Shown: positions 26,865 to 35,325 of the stretch, piece by piece
Layout: each line of letters starts with the position of its first letter
Numbering within the stretch: the first letter of the stretch is position 1
Assembly (NCBI GenBank): GCA_016713725.1
Contig: JADJOO010000008.1
Location: 124,001-188,000, forward strand
Reading direction: 5' to 3'
Length of the DNA: 64,000 nucleotides
Source of the DNA: Pseudomonadota bacterium
GTDB lineage: Bacteria > Pseudomonadota > Gammaproteobacteria > Steroidobacterales > Steroidobacteraceae
Program-made: the position numbers and the translations under genes
The notes under the pieces: model-generated
The model's database searches: none
Told to the model about the DNA's origin: nothing
The model's input: only the letters and a program-made list of their open reading frames with translations

Positions 26865-27929
26865 TCACAAGGTCTGCATGTCGATGACGAAGCGGTAACG
26901 CACGTCGCCCCTGGCCATGCGCTCGAACGCTTCGTTGATCCGCGGCATCGTGGTCATCTCGCAGTCGGCGGCGACGCCCTTCGCGGCACAGAAATCGAGC
27001 AGCTCCTGGGTCTCGGCAATGCCACCGATAGCCGAGCCCGAAAGCGACTTGCGTCCGCCGATCAGGAGACGGCTGCTGAACGCCGGAATCGTGTCGATCA
27101 CGCCGACGAGCACCAGCGCCCCGTGGGTGCGGACGAGCCGCAGGTACGGATCGAGTTCGTGTACCACGGGAATCGTATCGAGGACGAAATCGAACGTGCC
27201 GGTCGCTCGTTTCATCGCGTCGGTGTCTGACGCAAGCAGCACGTGGTGCGCGCCAAGTGCCTTCGCCTCGCCGGCCTTGGCCGCGGAACGCGTGAGCACC
27301 GTCACTTCAGCACCCATGGCGTGCGCAAGCTTCACGCCCATGTGACCGAGACCGCCGAGACCCGCCACCGCCACCTTCGAACCCGGCCCCACTTTCCAGT
27401 GCCTGAGCGGCGAATAGGTGGTGATGCCGGCACAGAGCAGGGGCGCCGCACGCGCCGGGTCGAGGCCGTCAGGCATTCGCAGCACAAATTCCTCGCGCAC
27501 GACGATGTGCGAAGAATAGCCGCCGAACGTGATCTCACCGCTCTGGCGATCTTTGCCGTTGTAGGTGAGCGTGGAGCCCTTCTGGCAGAATACTTCGCGT
27601 CCTGCCTTGCATTCGCCGCATTCCCTGCAACTGTCCACCAGGCAGCCGACCGCGACCCAGTCGCCCGATTTGTAGCGTTTCGCCGCTGGGCCAACGGCTG
27701 CAACCTGCCCGACGATCTCGTGTCCGGGGATGCAGGGATAGATCGTGTTGCGCCAGTCGTTGCGTGCCTGGTGCAAGTCCGAGTGGCAGACGCCGCAATA
27801 GCGGATGTCGATCCGCACGTCGTTGTCGCGCAGCGCCCGCCGCGTGAAGGCATGAGGAGCCAATGGGCTCGCGGCATCGGCTGCGGCATAGCCGCGGCAA
27901 GGAGTCGATTCAGGAGTAGCCTTGGTCAT
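26865..27929 (-). CDS. Zinc-dependent NAD(P) alcohol/aldehyde reductase (YahK/AdhC-type)
   Basis: 354 residues of the cinnamyl-alcohol-dehydrogenase branch of medium-chain dehydrogenases. Catalytic zinc site: RYCGVCHSDLHQARNDW and PGHEIVGQV. Structural zinc site: CRECGECKAGREVFCQKG. Cofactor motif: VAVAGLGGLGHMGVKLAHAM. The C-terminal LIGGRKSLSGSAIGG is characteristic of YahK-like enzymes, which reduce broad ranges of aldehydes with NADPH. The start at 27929 is chosen because the family N-terminus (ATPESTPCRGYAAADAASPL) begins there; a much longer upstream frame is not coding. It is divergent from the damaged gamma-glutamyltransferase gene. Confidence 0.9.
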   Translation of the reverse strand: MTKATPESTPCRGYAAADAASPLAPHAFTRRALRDNDVRIDIRYCGVCHSDLHQARNDWRNTIYPCIPGHEIVGQVAAVGPAAKRYKSGDWVAVGCLVDSCRECGECKAGREVFCQKGSTLTYNGKDRQSGEITFGGYSSHIVVREEFVLRMPDGLDPARAAPLLCAGITTYSPLRHWKVGPGSKVAVAGLGGLGHMGVKLAHAMGAEVTVLTRSAAKAGEAKALGAHHVLLASDTDAMKRATGTFDFVLDTIPVVHELDPYLRLVRTHGALVLVGVIDTIPAFSSRLLIGGRKSLSGSAIGGIAETQELLDFCAAKGVAADCEMTTMPRINEAFERMARGDVRYRFVIDMQTL

Positions 27930-28008
27930 CTCTGGTCCTGCGGGGGCGTGAGCGGCGCTCGAGCCGGGTACTCTGGGATCGAGCGCTGGATCGAGGCCAT
28001 TTTTCCTG

Positions 28009-28014
28009 ATTATA
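28009..28014 (-). promoter_or_regulatory. Candidate -10 element for the alcohol dehydrogenase gene
   Basis: Reading leftward the sequence is TGTCTATAATCAGG, a consensus TATAAT with a TG-like extension, about 80 bases before the ATG. No convincing -35 is seen 17 bases upstream. It is the only AT-rich patch in the 174-base divergent gap. Confidence 0.35.
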
Positions 28015-28103
28015 GACATGCGGATGGCGGGCACCTGCAGCGGGCGAAACCGGCCGAACGTTTGCGCTAGGATTTCGACCCCGGCCACCTCGATGGATTC
28101 CGC

Positions 28104-29333
28104 ATGAACCCGCTTCGTCCTCACTGCGCCCGGCCCTCGCGCGCGCGGGGGGCGGCGCTTGTGGGGCAACCCCTGCCGGGACAGGCCGACGCACCCGAGG
28201 CCGCGTCGACGGGCTTGGGCGGACCGTCGCGATGCCACCGGGGGGACGCGCCGTGTGGGGGACCGTAGCGGGTCTCTGGGAAGCGCATCGGCGTTACGGC
28301 AGGCTGCCGTGGCGCGACGTGATCGAGCCCGCAGTGCAACTGGCGCAGCGTGGGTTCCAGGTTCCACCCCTGCTGGCTGAGCGGGCCACGGCTGAACAGC
28401 CGCGCTTCGAGCGCACCAACTTCACGCAGTATTTTAGCGGACTGCGCAATGGTGCCTAGTTCCGGCAGCCCGAACTCGCCGCGACCCTCAAGCGAATTCA
28501 GAGTTCCGGTCCAGGCGGCTTCTACGAGGGAGAGACGGCGGACCTGATCGTCGGCGAGATACAGCGCGGTGGCGGGTTGATCACGCTGCAGGACCTGCTC
28601 AAATACCGCGCCGTTTGGCGTGAACCGCTGCGCAGCTCCTGGCGCGACCAGACCCTGCTGTCGTCGCCGCCGCCGAGTTCAGGCGGCTTCGCACTGTTGC
28701 AGTTCCTGGGAATGAAAGACGCGCGCGCCGTTGACTTCGAGGGCGTCGCGCACAACTCACCCCAGTACGTGCACCTCGTGGCTGAGATCGCCAAGCGGGT
28801 GTATGCCGACCGCGCCGAGTATGCGGGCGACCCGGCATTCGCCGAGGTGCCGATCGCCCGGCTGGCGGGGGGGGGGGGGGGGCCCGGGCCGCCACCCCCC
28901 CGGGCTGGGGCGGGGGCCCGGGCCCCCGGGGGCGCGGTCGTGCCGGCGCGGTTTCTGCTCAATAACGAGATGGACGACTTCAGCGCCAAGGCCGGCGTGC
29001 CGAACGTGTACGGGCTGCTCGGCGGCGACGCGAATGCCATCCAGCCCGGCAAGCGCATGTTGTCGTCGATGTCGCCGACGATGCTGCTCGACCGCGATGG
29101 CCGCGTCTCGATGGTCGTGGGCTCGATGGGCGGCTCGACCATCATCACCGGCGTCTTCCAGGTTCTGGTCGACTTCGTCGACTTCCGCATGACTGGCCGC
29201 CCTGCGGCAGCGGGGTTATACGGTGGAACCGCATGCATGGCCGCTCGGCGACGTGCAGCTCATCGTTCGCACTCAGGCAGGCTGGGATGCCGCGTCCGAC
29301 CCGCGCGGCCGCGGCGAGGTGCGCCGTTGCTGA
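28104..29333 (+). pseudogene. Gamma-glutamyltransferase remnant with internal deletions and G-run
   Basis: Recognisable pieces of a periplasmic gamma-glutamyltranspeptidase: GLWEAHRRYGRLPWRDVIEP, GFYEGETADLIVGEI, SSGGFALLQFLGMKDA, KRVYADRAEYAGDP, LLNNEMDDFSAKAGVP, MLSSMSPTMLLDRDG and, after another gap, ARGYTVEPHAWPLGDVQLIV. The N-terminal third is almost absent and compressed into G-rich sequence. The block carrying the catalytic threonine (TTH) between the VPIARL and LLNNEMD pieces is replaced by a low-complexity stretch at 28866-28936. Several frame changes are also needed, near 28455 and 29205. As written the gene cannot be functional. The pattern (losses always at GC-rich spots) points to assembly error. 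Confidence 0.75.
28866..28936. repeat. Poly-G / GC-only low-complexity stretch
   Basis: Sixteen consecutive G are followed by alternating CCCGGG, CCACCCCCC and GGCCCCCGGGGG blocks with almost no A or T. It replaces the catalytic-threonine region of the gamma-glutamyltransferase gene, and flanking protein sequence is otherwise good. It resembles a base-calling or gap-filling artefact more than natural DNA. Confidence 0.7.
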
Positions 29334-29385
29334 ACCGTGAACCGTGAAACAGACTGAAGTGCCCGGGCTGGAAATTTCTGAACTG

Positions 29386-29413
29386 TTGCGGATCTAATAC
29401 ATTGGCGTATATT
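29386..29413 (+). promoter_or_regulatory. Candidate sigma-70 promoter upstream of unknown gene
   Basis: TTGCGG and TATATT are separated by 16 bases in an AT-rich 200-base gap between the gamma-glutamyltransferase remnant and the gene at 29534. A transcript from here would carry a leader of about 115 bases, with no other structure that I can identify in it. Confidence 0.4.
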
Positions 29414-29533
29414 CGAGCTGTAGACGGCTGATTCTCCACGGTTTTTACTTATCACACTGATTTGTAGACCAAGGATTAAGAGTCAAGTCTAGTGGATTGA
29501 AAAACAACAGCTTTCTGATGTCAGGGGCGTGCG

Positions 29534-29926
29534 ATGACGGCACATTCGGACGACTTTCATGCGGCACTGCAGGTGCTGGTTGGCACAGGCGCGGTAAAGC
29601 AGCGCCTGGTCGATGCCTACCGGCGCCACCTCGCCACGCTGCGAGAGCAGGACCTGCCGGACGCGGTGCGTGATCGCTTCGCCAGGCTGCGGACAGCCAT
29701 GCATGAGGCGCCCGCCGCAGGTGGTATGACTGCTCCCGAAGCTTCCGCCCGCAAGATGTCCGAAAAGGACGCCGCGGAACACGCGGCTGCGATCCTGGAA
29801 ATGTTCACGATACTGTCGGCGCTGGATGAAAGCGAAAGCGCGCCACGCCTGCGCATCGTCGCGAACGGCGACGACACCCTTACCGATGACTTGTTCGAAG
29901 TCCCGGCCTTCCTCAGTCGAGCTTGA
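29534..29926 (+). CDS. Hypothetical protein, helical, cytoplasmic
   Basis: 130 residues, no signal peptide or membrane span. The sequence is mostly charged helix: FHAALQVLVGTGAVKQRLVD, AYRRHLATLREQDLPDAVRD, RFARLRTAMHEA and EKDAAEHAAAILEMFTILSA. The ATG at 29534 begins the regular pattern (MTAHSDDFHAAL). Similar short proteins with an LVGxGxxKQRLxxAY block occur in other proteobacteria, but I know of no function. It is convergent with and overlaps by 14 bases the ThsB-like TIR gene, so the two are not cotranscribed. Confidence 0.65.
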   Translation: MTAHSDDFHAALQVLVGTGAVKQRLVDAYRRHLATLREQDLPDAVRDRFARLRTAMHEAPAAGGMTAPEASARKMSEKDAAEHAAAILEMFTILSALDESESAPRLRIVANGDDTLTDDLFEVPAFLSRA

Positions 29927-30373
29927 ATTCGATCACGTCGAAGCGAGTCGTTTCTTCGTGGCGCGCCTCGCGCTTGATCGCATCGACCAGCTGGCGCTGA
30001 TCCCAGGGCACTACGTCGTCCGCCAGTTCCTGCACTGCAGGGGCAATCGTGTCCGTGCCGCCGAACGGCTCCAGCACGATGATCGGCTTGTCGAACGCCT
30101 TGGCGCAGTGCATCTGGAACTCGACCCAGTCCACGTTCCTGCGGTATAGCGCAGCCGGAAGGATCATCACCTCGGCCTCGGCGATCTGCTTGCGCAACGA
30201 TTCACGCAACGCTTCCTTGTCGCCTGACGGACGGGCGTCCGGCGTGCTGGTGTTGCGATAGAAAAATTGGAACTGCTTTCGACGTATTCGAAAATCCGGT
30301 GGTAATCCTCGTCCTCCACCCACACGTGGGCGACGAACAACCGGATCGGGTTCTGCTGGGTGATGCTATTCAC
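29913..30373 (-). CDS. ThsB-like TIR domain protein (MTH538/DUF1863 type), one frameshift
   Basis: About 153 residues after joining two frames at an A5/T5 homopolymer near 30262. The N-terminus NPIRLFVAHVWVEDEDYHRI and EYVESSSNF leads to FYRNTSTPDARPSGDKEALR, ESLRKQIAEAEVMILPAALY, WVEFQMHCAKAFDKPIIVLE and DDVVPWDQRQLVDAIKREA. These match the compact TIR-like fold of MTH538 and of the ThsB sensor in Thoeris anti-phage systems. ThsB enzymes convert NAD+ into a cyclic ADP-ribose isomer that activates ThsA. No ThsA partner (SIR2-SLOG or membrane effector) is visible nearby. Neighbours are an unknown helical protein and an EEP hydrolase. Catalytic residues cannot be assigned with confidence. Confidence 0.75.
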
Positions 30374-30473
30374 GGAGCCTCCGTCGACATCCTTGCTCCC
30401 GGACGAGCGTCAATAGTCTAGCCTAGCGCATTCGGTTCCGGATCAGCGTCCAGACCCGTAGAATTGAGGTCTG

Positions 30474-31211
30474 ATGCGCTTTCTGCTCTATAACATCCGA
30501 TACGCCACGGGCACCGGCGCCGCTTTTCACCTCCCGATCCCGGGCGCCGGCTACCTCCGCACCGACAAACGCGTCCTGGCCCGAATCACCCGCTTCATCA
30601 AGGGGCAGGACCCGGACATCGTGGGGCTGATCGAAATCGACACCGGCTCGATCCGCACTGGCAAGGTCAACCAGGCCGAGGTGATTGCCGACTCGCTCGG
30701 GCATTACTCGATCTACCAGTGCAAGTACGGCGCGAATTCGTTCAACACGTTCGTACCGATCCTGAACAAGCAGTCCAACGCTTTCCTGGCCGCACCGCGC
30801 GTCGAGGGGGAGCGTTTCCACTACTTCGACACCGGCATCAAGCGCCTGATCATCGAACTCGAACTCGACGACGTCTGCGTCTTCCTGGTCCACCTCTCGC
30901 TCAAGTTCCGGCACCGGCACGCACAGCTGCGACAGGTCTTCGATCTCGTGAAACGTTCGGCCAAGCCTGTGATCGTCGCAGGCGACTTCAACACGTTCTG
31001 GGGCGAGCACGAGATGTCCCTGTTCATGGAAGCGAGCGGACTGCGCAGCGCCAACGTCGCGGGCCTGCCGTCGTATCCGGCGCGCAAGCCACGCATGGAA
31101 CTCGACTTCATCCTGTATTCGAAGGGTATCGAGATCGACTCCTTCGTGATCCCCGACGTCACCTTTTCCGACCACCGGCCGCTAGTCTGCGATTTTCACG
31201 TCACGGGCTGA
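30474..31211 (+). CDS. Endonuclease/exonuclease/phosphatase-family hydrolase
   Basis: 245 residues of the metal-dependent EEP fold. Motifs: MRFLLYNIRYAT, PDIVGLIEIDTGS (metal-ligand glutamate), VFLVHLSLKFRHRHAQLRQV (catalytic histidine), KPVIVAGDFNTFWG (Asp/Asn), MELDFILYSKG and VTFSDHRPLVCDF (C-terminal Asp-His pair). All signature residues are present. The family includes nucleases, sphingomyelinases and inositol phosphatases, and substrate cannot be inferred. No signal peptide. Divergent from the ThsB-like gene with a 100-base gap. The next gene starts 29 bases on, on the same strand. Confidence 0.88.
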   Translation: MRFLLYNIRYATGTGAAFHLPIPGAGYLRTDKRVLARITRFIKGQDPDIVGLIEIDTGSIRTGKVNQAEVIADSLGHYSIYQCKYGANSFNTFVPILNKQSNAFLAAPRVEGERFHYFDTGIKRLIIELELDDVCVFLVHLSLKFRHRHAQLRQVFDLVKRSAKPVIVAGDFNTFWGEHEMSLFMEASGLRSANVAGLPSYPARKPRMELDFILYSKGIEIDSFVIPDVTFSDHRPLVCDFHVTG

Positions 31212-31240
31212 TCCCGGTCCGCGTCGTTCATGGAGGACGG

Positions 31241-33298
31241 ATGAGCACTGCCGCGACTGCCTCGCCATCACGCCAGTGGACGCTCGAGATCGATGCGGAT
31301 CGCGTCGCCTGGCTCACCTTCGACAAGCCCGGCGCCAGCGCCAACTCGCTCTCGCGGGCCGCGATGGAAGAACTCGACGAGCGCCTGCGCGAGACCGAAC
31401 GGCAGCAACCTGCCGGCCTGGTCATCCGATCCGGCAAGAGCGGCTTCATTGCGGGCGCCGACGTGTCCGAGTTCGGCCAGGTGCGCGACCCGTCGGCAGC
31501 GGTGCCATCGATCCGTGCGGCGCATGGCGTCCTGCAGCGGCTCGAAGACCTGTCCTTCCCCACTGTCGCTGCAATCAACGGCTACTGCCTTGGCGGCGGG
31601 CTCGAACTCGCCATGGCCTGCCGTCACCGCGTCTGCGCCGACGATCCGAAGGTCACACTGGGCCTGCCGGAAGTGATGCTCGGCATTCATCCCGGCTTCG
31701 GCGGCACCGTGCGCGCTGTGCGGCTGGTGGGTGTGGCGACGGCGATGGACCTGATGCTCACCGGCAAGAACCTGCGCCCGGACAAGGCGCTGCAGGCGGG
31801 ACTGATCGACGCGATCGTGCCGGCTGGCCAGTTGCGTGACGCTGCGAAAGCACTGGCCCTGCGCCCACGCGCGCGCCGCAAGGCGCCACTGGGCCAGCGC
31901 GTGCTGAACCTGCCGATCGTGCGCGGCCTGGTGGCCGGCAGGATCGAGAGCCAGGTCCGCCGGCGAGCGCGCAAGGAGCACTACCCCGCGCCGTATGCGA
32001 TCGTGGACCTCTGGCGTCGTCATGGCGCGAGTCCACGCACGGGTTACGAAGCCGAAGCCCAGTCGGTCGCACGGCTCGTCTGCACGACCACGTCACGCAA
32101 CCTCGTGCGCGTGTTCTTCCTGCAGGAAAGGCTGAAGGGACTGGGCGGCAAGGAACTGCCAACGACGGGCCATGTGCACGTCGTCGGCGCCGGCGTCATG
32201 GGCGGCGACATCGCTGCGTGGTGCGCGCTGCGCGGTTTCACCGTGACGCTGCAGGATCGCGGCGCCGAGTTCGTGCAGCCCGCGCTCGATCGCGCGCGAG
32301 CCTTCTTCGAGAAGCGCAGCCGCGTTCCCGGCAAGGCCGCCGAGCAGCTGGCGCGATTGCAGGCGGACGTGGCAGGTCACGGCGTCGAACGTGCTGACGT
32401 GGTGATCGAGGCGATCTACGAAAACGCCGAGGCGAAGCGCGAACTGTACGCGCGTATCGAACCCCGGTTGAAGCCCGGCGCACTGCTCGCAACCAACACG
32501 TCGAGCATCATGCTCGAGCCGCTCGCGGAGCAACTCGCGCTACCGGGCCGGCTCGTCGGCCTGCACTTCTTCAACCCGGTCGCACAGATGCCGCTGGTCG
32601 AGGTGGTCGAGTCGGCCGCGACCGAGCCGCAGGCTCACACCGCTGCCCTCGCCTTCACGCGAGCCATCGACAAGCTGCCGCTGCCTTGTCGCAGCGCGCC
32701 CGGTTTCCTCGTGAACCGGGTGTTGATGCCCTACATGACGGAGGCGATGCTCGCCGCTGGCGCAGGCGTGCCCCTCGCCACGATCGACGAGGTCGCCGTG
32801 AAGTTCGGCATGCCGATGGGTCCCATCGAACTCGCGGACATCGTCGGCCTCGACGTGTGCCTGCACGTCGGCCGCATCCTGTCGACGGCCTACGGTGGAC
32901 CTGCCCCTGACGCCGTGGCCCCGCTGGTCGCGGCCGGCAAGCTGGGCAGGAAGACCGGCCAGGGCCTCTATGAATGGCGCGATGGCAAGGCGGTGAAGCC
33001 GCCGGTCGCCCCCCCCGCACGCGCCCCCGCCGACCTGGAAGATCGCCTCATGCTGGCAATGGTCAACGAAGCCATGGCGGTCCTGCGCGAAGGCCTGGTG
33101 GCGGACGGCGACCTCATCGATGCCGGTGTGATATTCGGTTCAGGCTTCGCCCCGTTCCGAGGCGGGCCGTTGCGTTACGCGCGGGACCGTGGCGTGAGGG
33201 AAGTCGTGGCACGTCTCGAGGCGCTGGCGTCGACTCATGGCGACAGGTTCCGGCCGGATCCGGGCTGGGCGAACTTCGGCGGTCCCGGGGAGCCGTGA
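31241..33298 (+). CDS. fadJ: Enoyl-CoA hydratase / 3-hydroxyacyl-CoA dehydrogenase (FadJ/FadB-like)
   Basis: 685 residues from the ATG at 31241 (GGAGGACGG ahead); an in-frame upstream extension is a shadow of the previous gene. The N-terminal crotonase domain keeps the oxyanion and acid motifs SGFIAGADVSEF, GGGLELAMACRHRVCADDPK and LGLPEVMLGIHPGFGG with both catalytic glutamates. The C-terminal dehydrogenase has VHVVGAGVMGGDIAAW, ATNTSSIMLEPLAEQ, GLHFFNPVAQMPLVEVV with the catalytic histidine, and RSAPGFLVNRVLMPY. The enzyme carries out two steps of fatty-acid beta-oxidation. A thiolase partner (fadI) is not adjacent. Length is a little shorter than typical FadJ (about 710). Confidence 0.93.
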   Translation: MSTAATASPSRQWTLEIDADRVAWLTFDKPGASANSLSRAAMEELDERLRETERQQPAGLVIRSGKSGFIAGADVSEFGQVRDPSAAVPSIRAAHGVLQRLEDLSFPTVAAINGYCLGGGLELAMACRHRVCADDPKVTLGLPEVMLGIHPGFGGTVRAVRLVGVATAMDLMLTGKNLRPDKALQAGLIDAIVPAGQLRDAAKALALRPRARRKAPLGQRVLNLPIVRGLVAGRIESQVRRRARKEHYPAPYAIVDLWRRHGASPRTGYEAEAQSVARLVCTTTSRNLVRVFFLQERLKGLGGKELPTTGHVHVVGAGVMGGDIAAWCALRGFTVTLQDRGAEFVQPALDRARAFFEKRSRVPGKAAEQLARLQADVAGHGVERADVVIEAIYENAEAKRELYARIEPRLKPGALLATNTSSIMLEPLAEQLALPGRLVGLHFFNPVAQMPLVEVVESAATEPQAHTAALAFTRAIDKLPLPCRSAPGFLVNRVLMPYMTEAMLAAGAGVPLATIDEVAVKFGMPMGPIELADIVGLDVCLHVGRILSTAYGGPAPDAVAPLVAAGKLGRKTGQGLYEWRDGKAVKPPVAPPARAPADLEDRLMLAMVNEAMAVLREGLVADGDLIDAGVIFGSGFAPFRGGPLRYARDRGVREVVARLEALASTHGDRFRPDPGWANFGGPGEP

Positions 33299-33329
33299 TA
33301 CCATCCTCCACCTTTTGCAGCCGTCCTTC

Positions 33330-34400
33330 ATGAGCAGCGATCCGTCCAACGTCGAACTGAGCGTCCTGCGCGCGTTTTCACCGCTCGACGGACTGAAGAA
33401 CGAGAACCTCCGGGCGCTCGCGCGCAAGACCGTCATCCGCGAGTTGCCGCAGGGCCGCGTCCTGTTCAAGGAAGGCGACACCGACAAGCGGACGTACTAC
33501 CTGGCGAGCGGGGTGATCGAACTGCTGTCGAGTGGCCGGGTCATCGCCACCATCCGCGGGGGCACGACGGATGCGCACCATCCGATCGCGCCGATCCTGC
33601 CGCGCCACTGCACGGCCCGGGTGGCCTCCGACAGGATCGAATACCTGTCAATCGACAGCGACTTGCTCGACGTACTGATCACCTGGGACCAGACAGGCAT
33701 CTACGAGGTCGGCGAACTGGGCGCCAGCAACGAGTCGTCGGACGACTGGATGACCATGCTGCTGCAAAGCCGGGCCTTCCACCGCATACCGCCGGCCAAC
33801 CTGCAGGCCGTGTTCATGCGACTGCAGCGGATGAATTACACGGCGGGTGACGTGGTGATCCGCCAGGGCGAGGAAGGCGACTTCTTCTACGTGATCGTCT
33901 CGGGTCGCTGCTCGGTGAGCCGCGAAACGCCGCTCAACCGCGACGGCATCCGGCTGGCGGAACTGGGCATCGGCGAGACCTTCGGTGAAGAAGCGCTGAT
34001 CTCCGGCGCCACGCGCAATGCCACGGTCACGATGCTGACCGATGGCGTTCTGATGCGCCTCGCCAAGGACGACTTCAACACCCTGCTGAACGAGCCGATG
34101 CTGCAGTGGGTCGACCACGACCAGGGCCTGCAGATCGTGGCGAAGGGCGGCATGTGGCTCGACGTGCGCCTGCCGAGCGAATACGAGCACTGGCACTTCG
34201 AGCCGTCGCTCAACGTGCCGCTCTATTTCATCCGCCTGAAGATCAAGACGCTCGACCCGGCGGTCCGCTATGTCGTGGTCTGCGACAACGGCCGTCGCAG
34301 CTCTGCCGCGGCCTACATCCTGAGCGAACGGGGTTTCGACACGCATGTGCTGCGCGGAGGCATTGCCGCCACCGGTCTTGCCGATACGCTGATCCGCTGA
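33330..34400 (+). CDS. Double cyclic-nucleotide-binding domain protein with C-terminal rhodanese domain
   Basis: 356 residues. Two cNMP-binding beta-rolls are visible. The first (about residues 20-135) has GRVLFKEGDTDKRTYYLASG, a weakly conserved pocket. The second (about 150-265) has GDVVIRQGEEGDFFYVIVSG and IGETFGEEALISGATRNATV, which retains the FGEEALxxxxxRNATV phosphate-binding cassette. The C-terminal 90 residues are a rhodanese: LDVRLPSEYEHWHFEPSLNV and VVVCDNGRRSSAAAYILSER with the active-site cysteine in CDNGRRS. This combination suggests a sulfur-transfer or sensing output gated by cAMP-like ligand. There is no DNA-binding or membrane domain. The ATG at 33330 is 32 bases after fadJ and probably cotranscribed. 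Confidence 0.9.
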   Translation: MSSDPSNVELSVLRAFSPLDGLKNENLRALARKTVIRELPQGRVLFKEGDTDKRTYYLASGVIELLSSGRVIATIRGGTTDAHHPIAPILPRHCTARVASDRIEYLSIDSDLLDVLITWDQTGIYEVGELGASNESSDDWMTMLLQSRAFHRIPPANLQAVFMRLQRMNYTAGDVVIRQGEEGDFFYVIVSGRCSVSRETPLNRDGIRLAELGIGETFGEEALISGATRNATVTMLTDGVLMRLAKDDFNTLLNEPMLQWVDHDQGLQIVAKGGMWLDVRLPSEYEHWHFEPSLNVPLYFIRLKIKTLDPAVRYVVVCDNGRRSSAAAYILSERGFDTHVLRGGIAATGLADTLIR

Positions 34401-34458
34401 CTTGAACGAAGCAGTCCTTAATAGGCCACTTGTTCCGGCTTCTGCGCCGACGTCGATC

Positions 34459-34884
34459 CTATCGTGAGATTGAGTAACTCTTCTGCTTGCCGGTGAGTTC
34501 CTGGCGCAACTGGTCGCGCTGGCGCACGGAATCCTCGTACTGGGCGACCGTCATGCAGACTTCCGTCGGAAAACGCGAGCCGAGCGGAGTGCTTTTGCGG
34601 CAATAGACCTTCTCGCCGTCGATCTCCTTGGCTTTGTAGCCCGCCGGGACACGCGCCACAGCCGGCTCCTGGCCATCGCCGGACTTTGTCGTGGAGGCGT
34701 CAGCTGCCTTCGCGGCTTGAACTGACGAAACGACGGGCGAGGCAGAAGCCTCGGGAACCGCGGCCGCCACTTCCGCCGCGGCAGTTGCAGGCTTGGCCAC
34801 AACCTGCTCGGGTCCTGCGGCGGACGCAGGCAGGTAGCTGCCCACGGCGACGAGTACAAACAGAAAACGTGCCAAGGCATGCAT
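34459..34884 (-). CDS. Exported alanine-rich protein, unknown function
   Basis: 141 residues from the ATG at 34884. Signal peptide MHALARFLFVLVAVGSYLPA with cleavage near ASAAG. A disordered alanine/valine/serine-rich middle (residues 24-75) leads to a small conserved C-terminal block: YKAKEIDGEKVYCRKSTPLG, SRFPTEVCMTVAQYEDSVRQ, with two cysteines likely to form a disulfide. This YCR...VCMTxxQ block recurs in many gammaproteobacterial exported proteins of unknown role. It follows pilZ on the same strand with 57 bases between and may be at the end of that operon. Confidence 0.75.
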   Translation of the reverse strand: MHALARFLFVLVAVGSYLPASAAGPEQVVAKPATAAAEVAAAVPEASASPVVSSVQAAKAADASTTKSGDGQEPAVARVPAGYKAKEIDGEKVYCRKSTPLGSRFPTEVCMTVAQYEDSVRQRDQLRQELTGKQKSYSISR

Positions 34885-34941
34885 TGACGACTCCAACCGG
34901 GTTGACTGCAGGCAGTTCGGTGGGCTCGGGCCCATCCGGAG

Positions 34942-35304
34942 CTACATGGTGTGGGTAGGCTTGTCGCCGCCTAGTGCGCCGGCGAGATAGGCTTCGATCT
35001 TGCGCTGGGTGTTGCCGCGATCCTGCTCGCTGAACTGCACCCCAATGCCCGCAGTGCGCTTGCCCTGCGCACCTTTGGGCGTCATCCAGATGACGCGACC
35101 GGCCACCGGCAGCTTCTCATCCTCGCCCATCAGGTTCAGCAGCATGAACACCTCGTCACCGAGGCGGTAATTGCTGCTCGTCGGAATGAAGAGCCCGCCG
35201 TTTTTCACGAATGGCATGTAGGCGAGGTACAGCGCGCTCTTGTCCTTGATGGTGAGCGTCAGCAGGCCAGGCTTGTTCGGTTGTCGCACGGGTGCAGGAC
35301 TCAT
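34942..35304 (-). CDS. pilZ: PilZ-domain protein (type IV pilus PilZ)
   Basis: 120 residues: GLLTLTIKDKSALYLAYMPF, VKNGGLFIPTSSNYRLGDEV, FMLLNLMGEDEKLPVAGRVI, GIGVQFSEQDRG. This is the PilZ protein that partners PilB in type IV pilus assembly. Like other true PilZ members it lacks the RxxxR c-di-GMP-binding motif at its N-terminus. It sits downstream of holB, the conserved gammaproteobacterial order tmk-holB-pilZ. Confidence 0.92.
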   Translation of the reverse strand: MSPAPVRQPNKPGLLTLTIKDKSALYLAYMPFVKNGGLFIPTSSNYRLGDEVFMLLNLMGEDEKLPVAGRVIWMTPKGAQGKRTAGIGVQFSEQDRGNTQRKIEAYLAGALGGDKPTHTM

Positions 35305-35325
35305 CAGGGCGTTCTCAGTGCTCCA

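Noticed and set aside
29534..31211. Complete Thoeris defence system
   Set aside because: Only a ThsB-like protein is present; no SIR2-SLOG ThsA or alternative membrane effector was found in the window.
30719..31240. N-terminal extension of the FadJ-like frame over 500 bases upstream
   Set aside because: It is the antiframe of the EEP hydrolase gene, which has clear motifs; homology of FadJ starts at 31241 with a good ribosome site.
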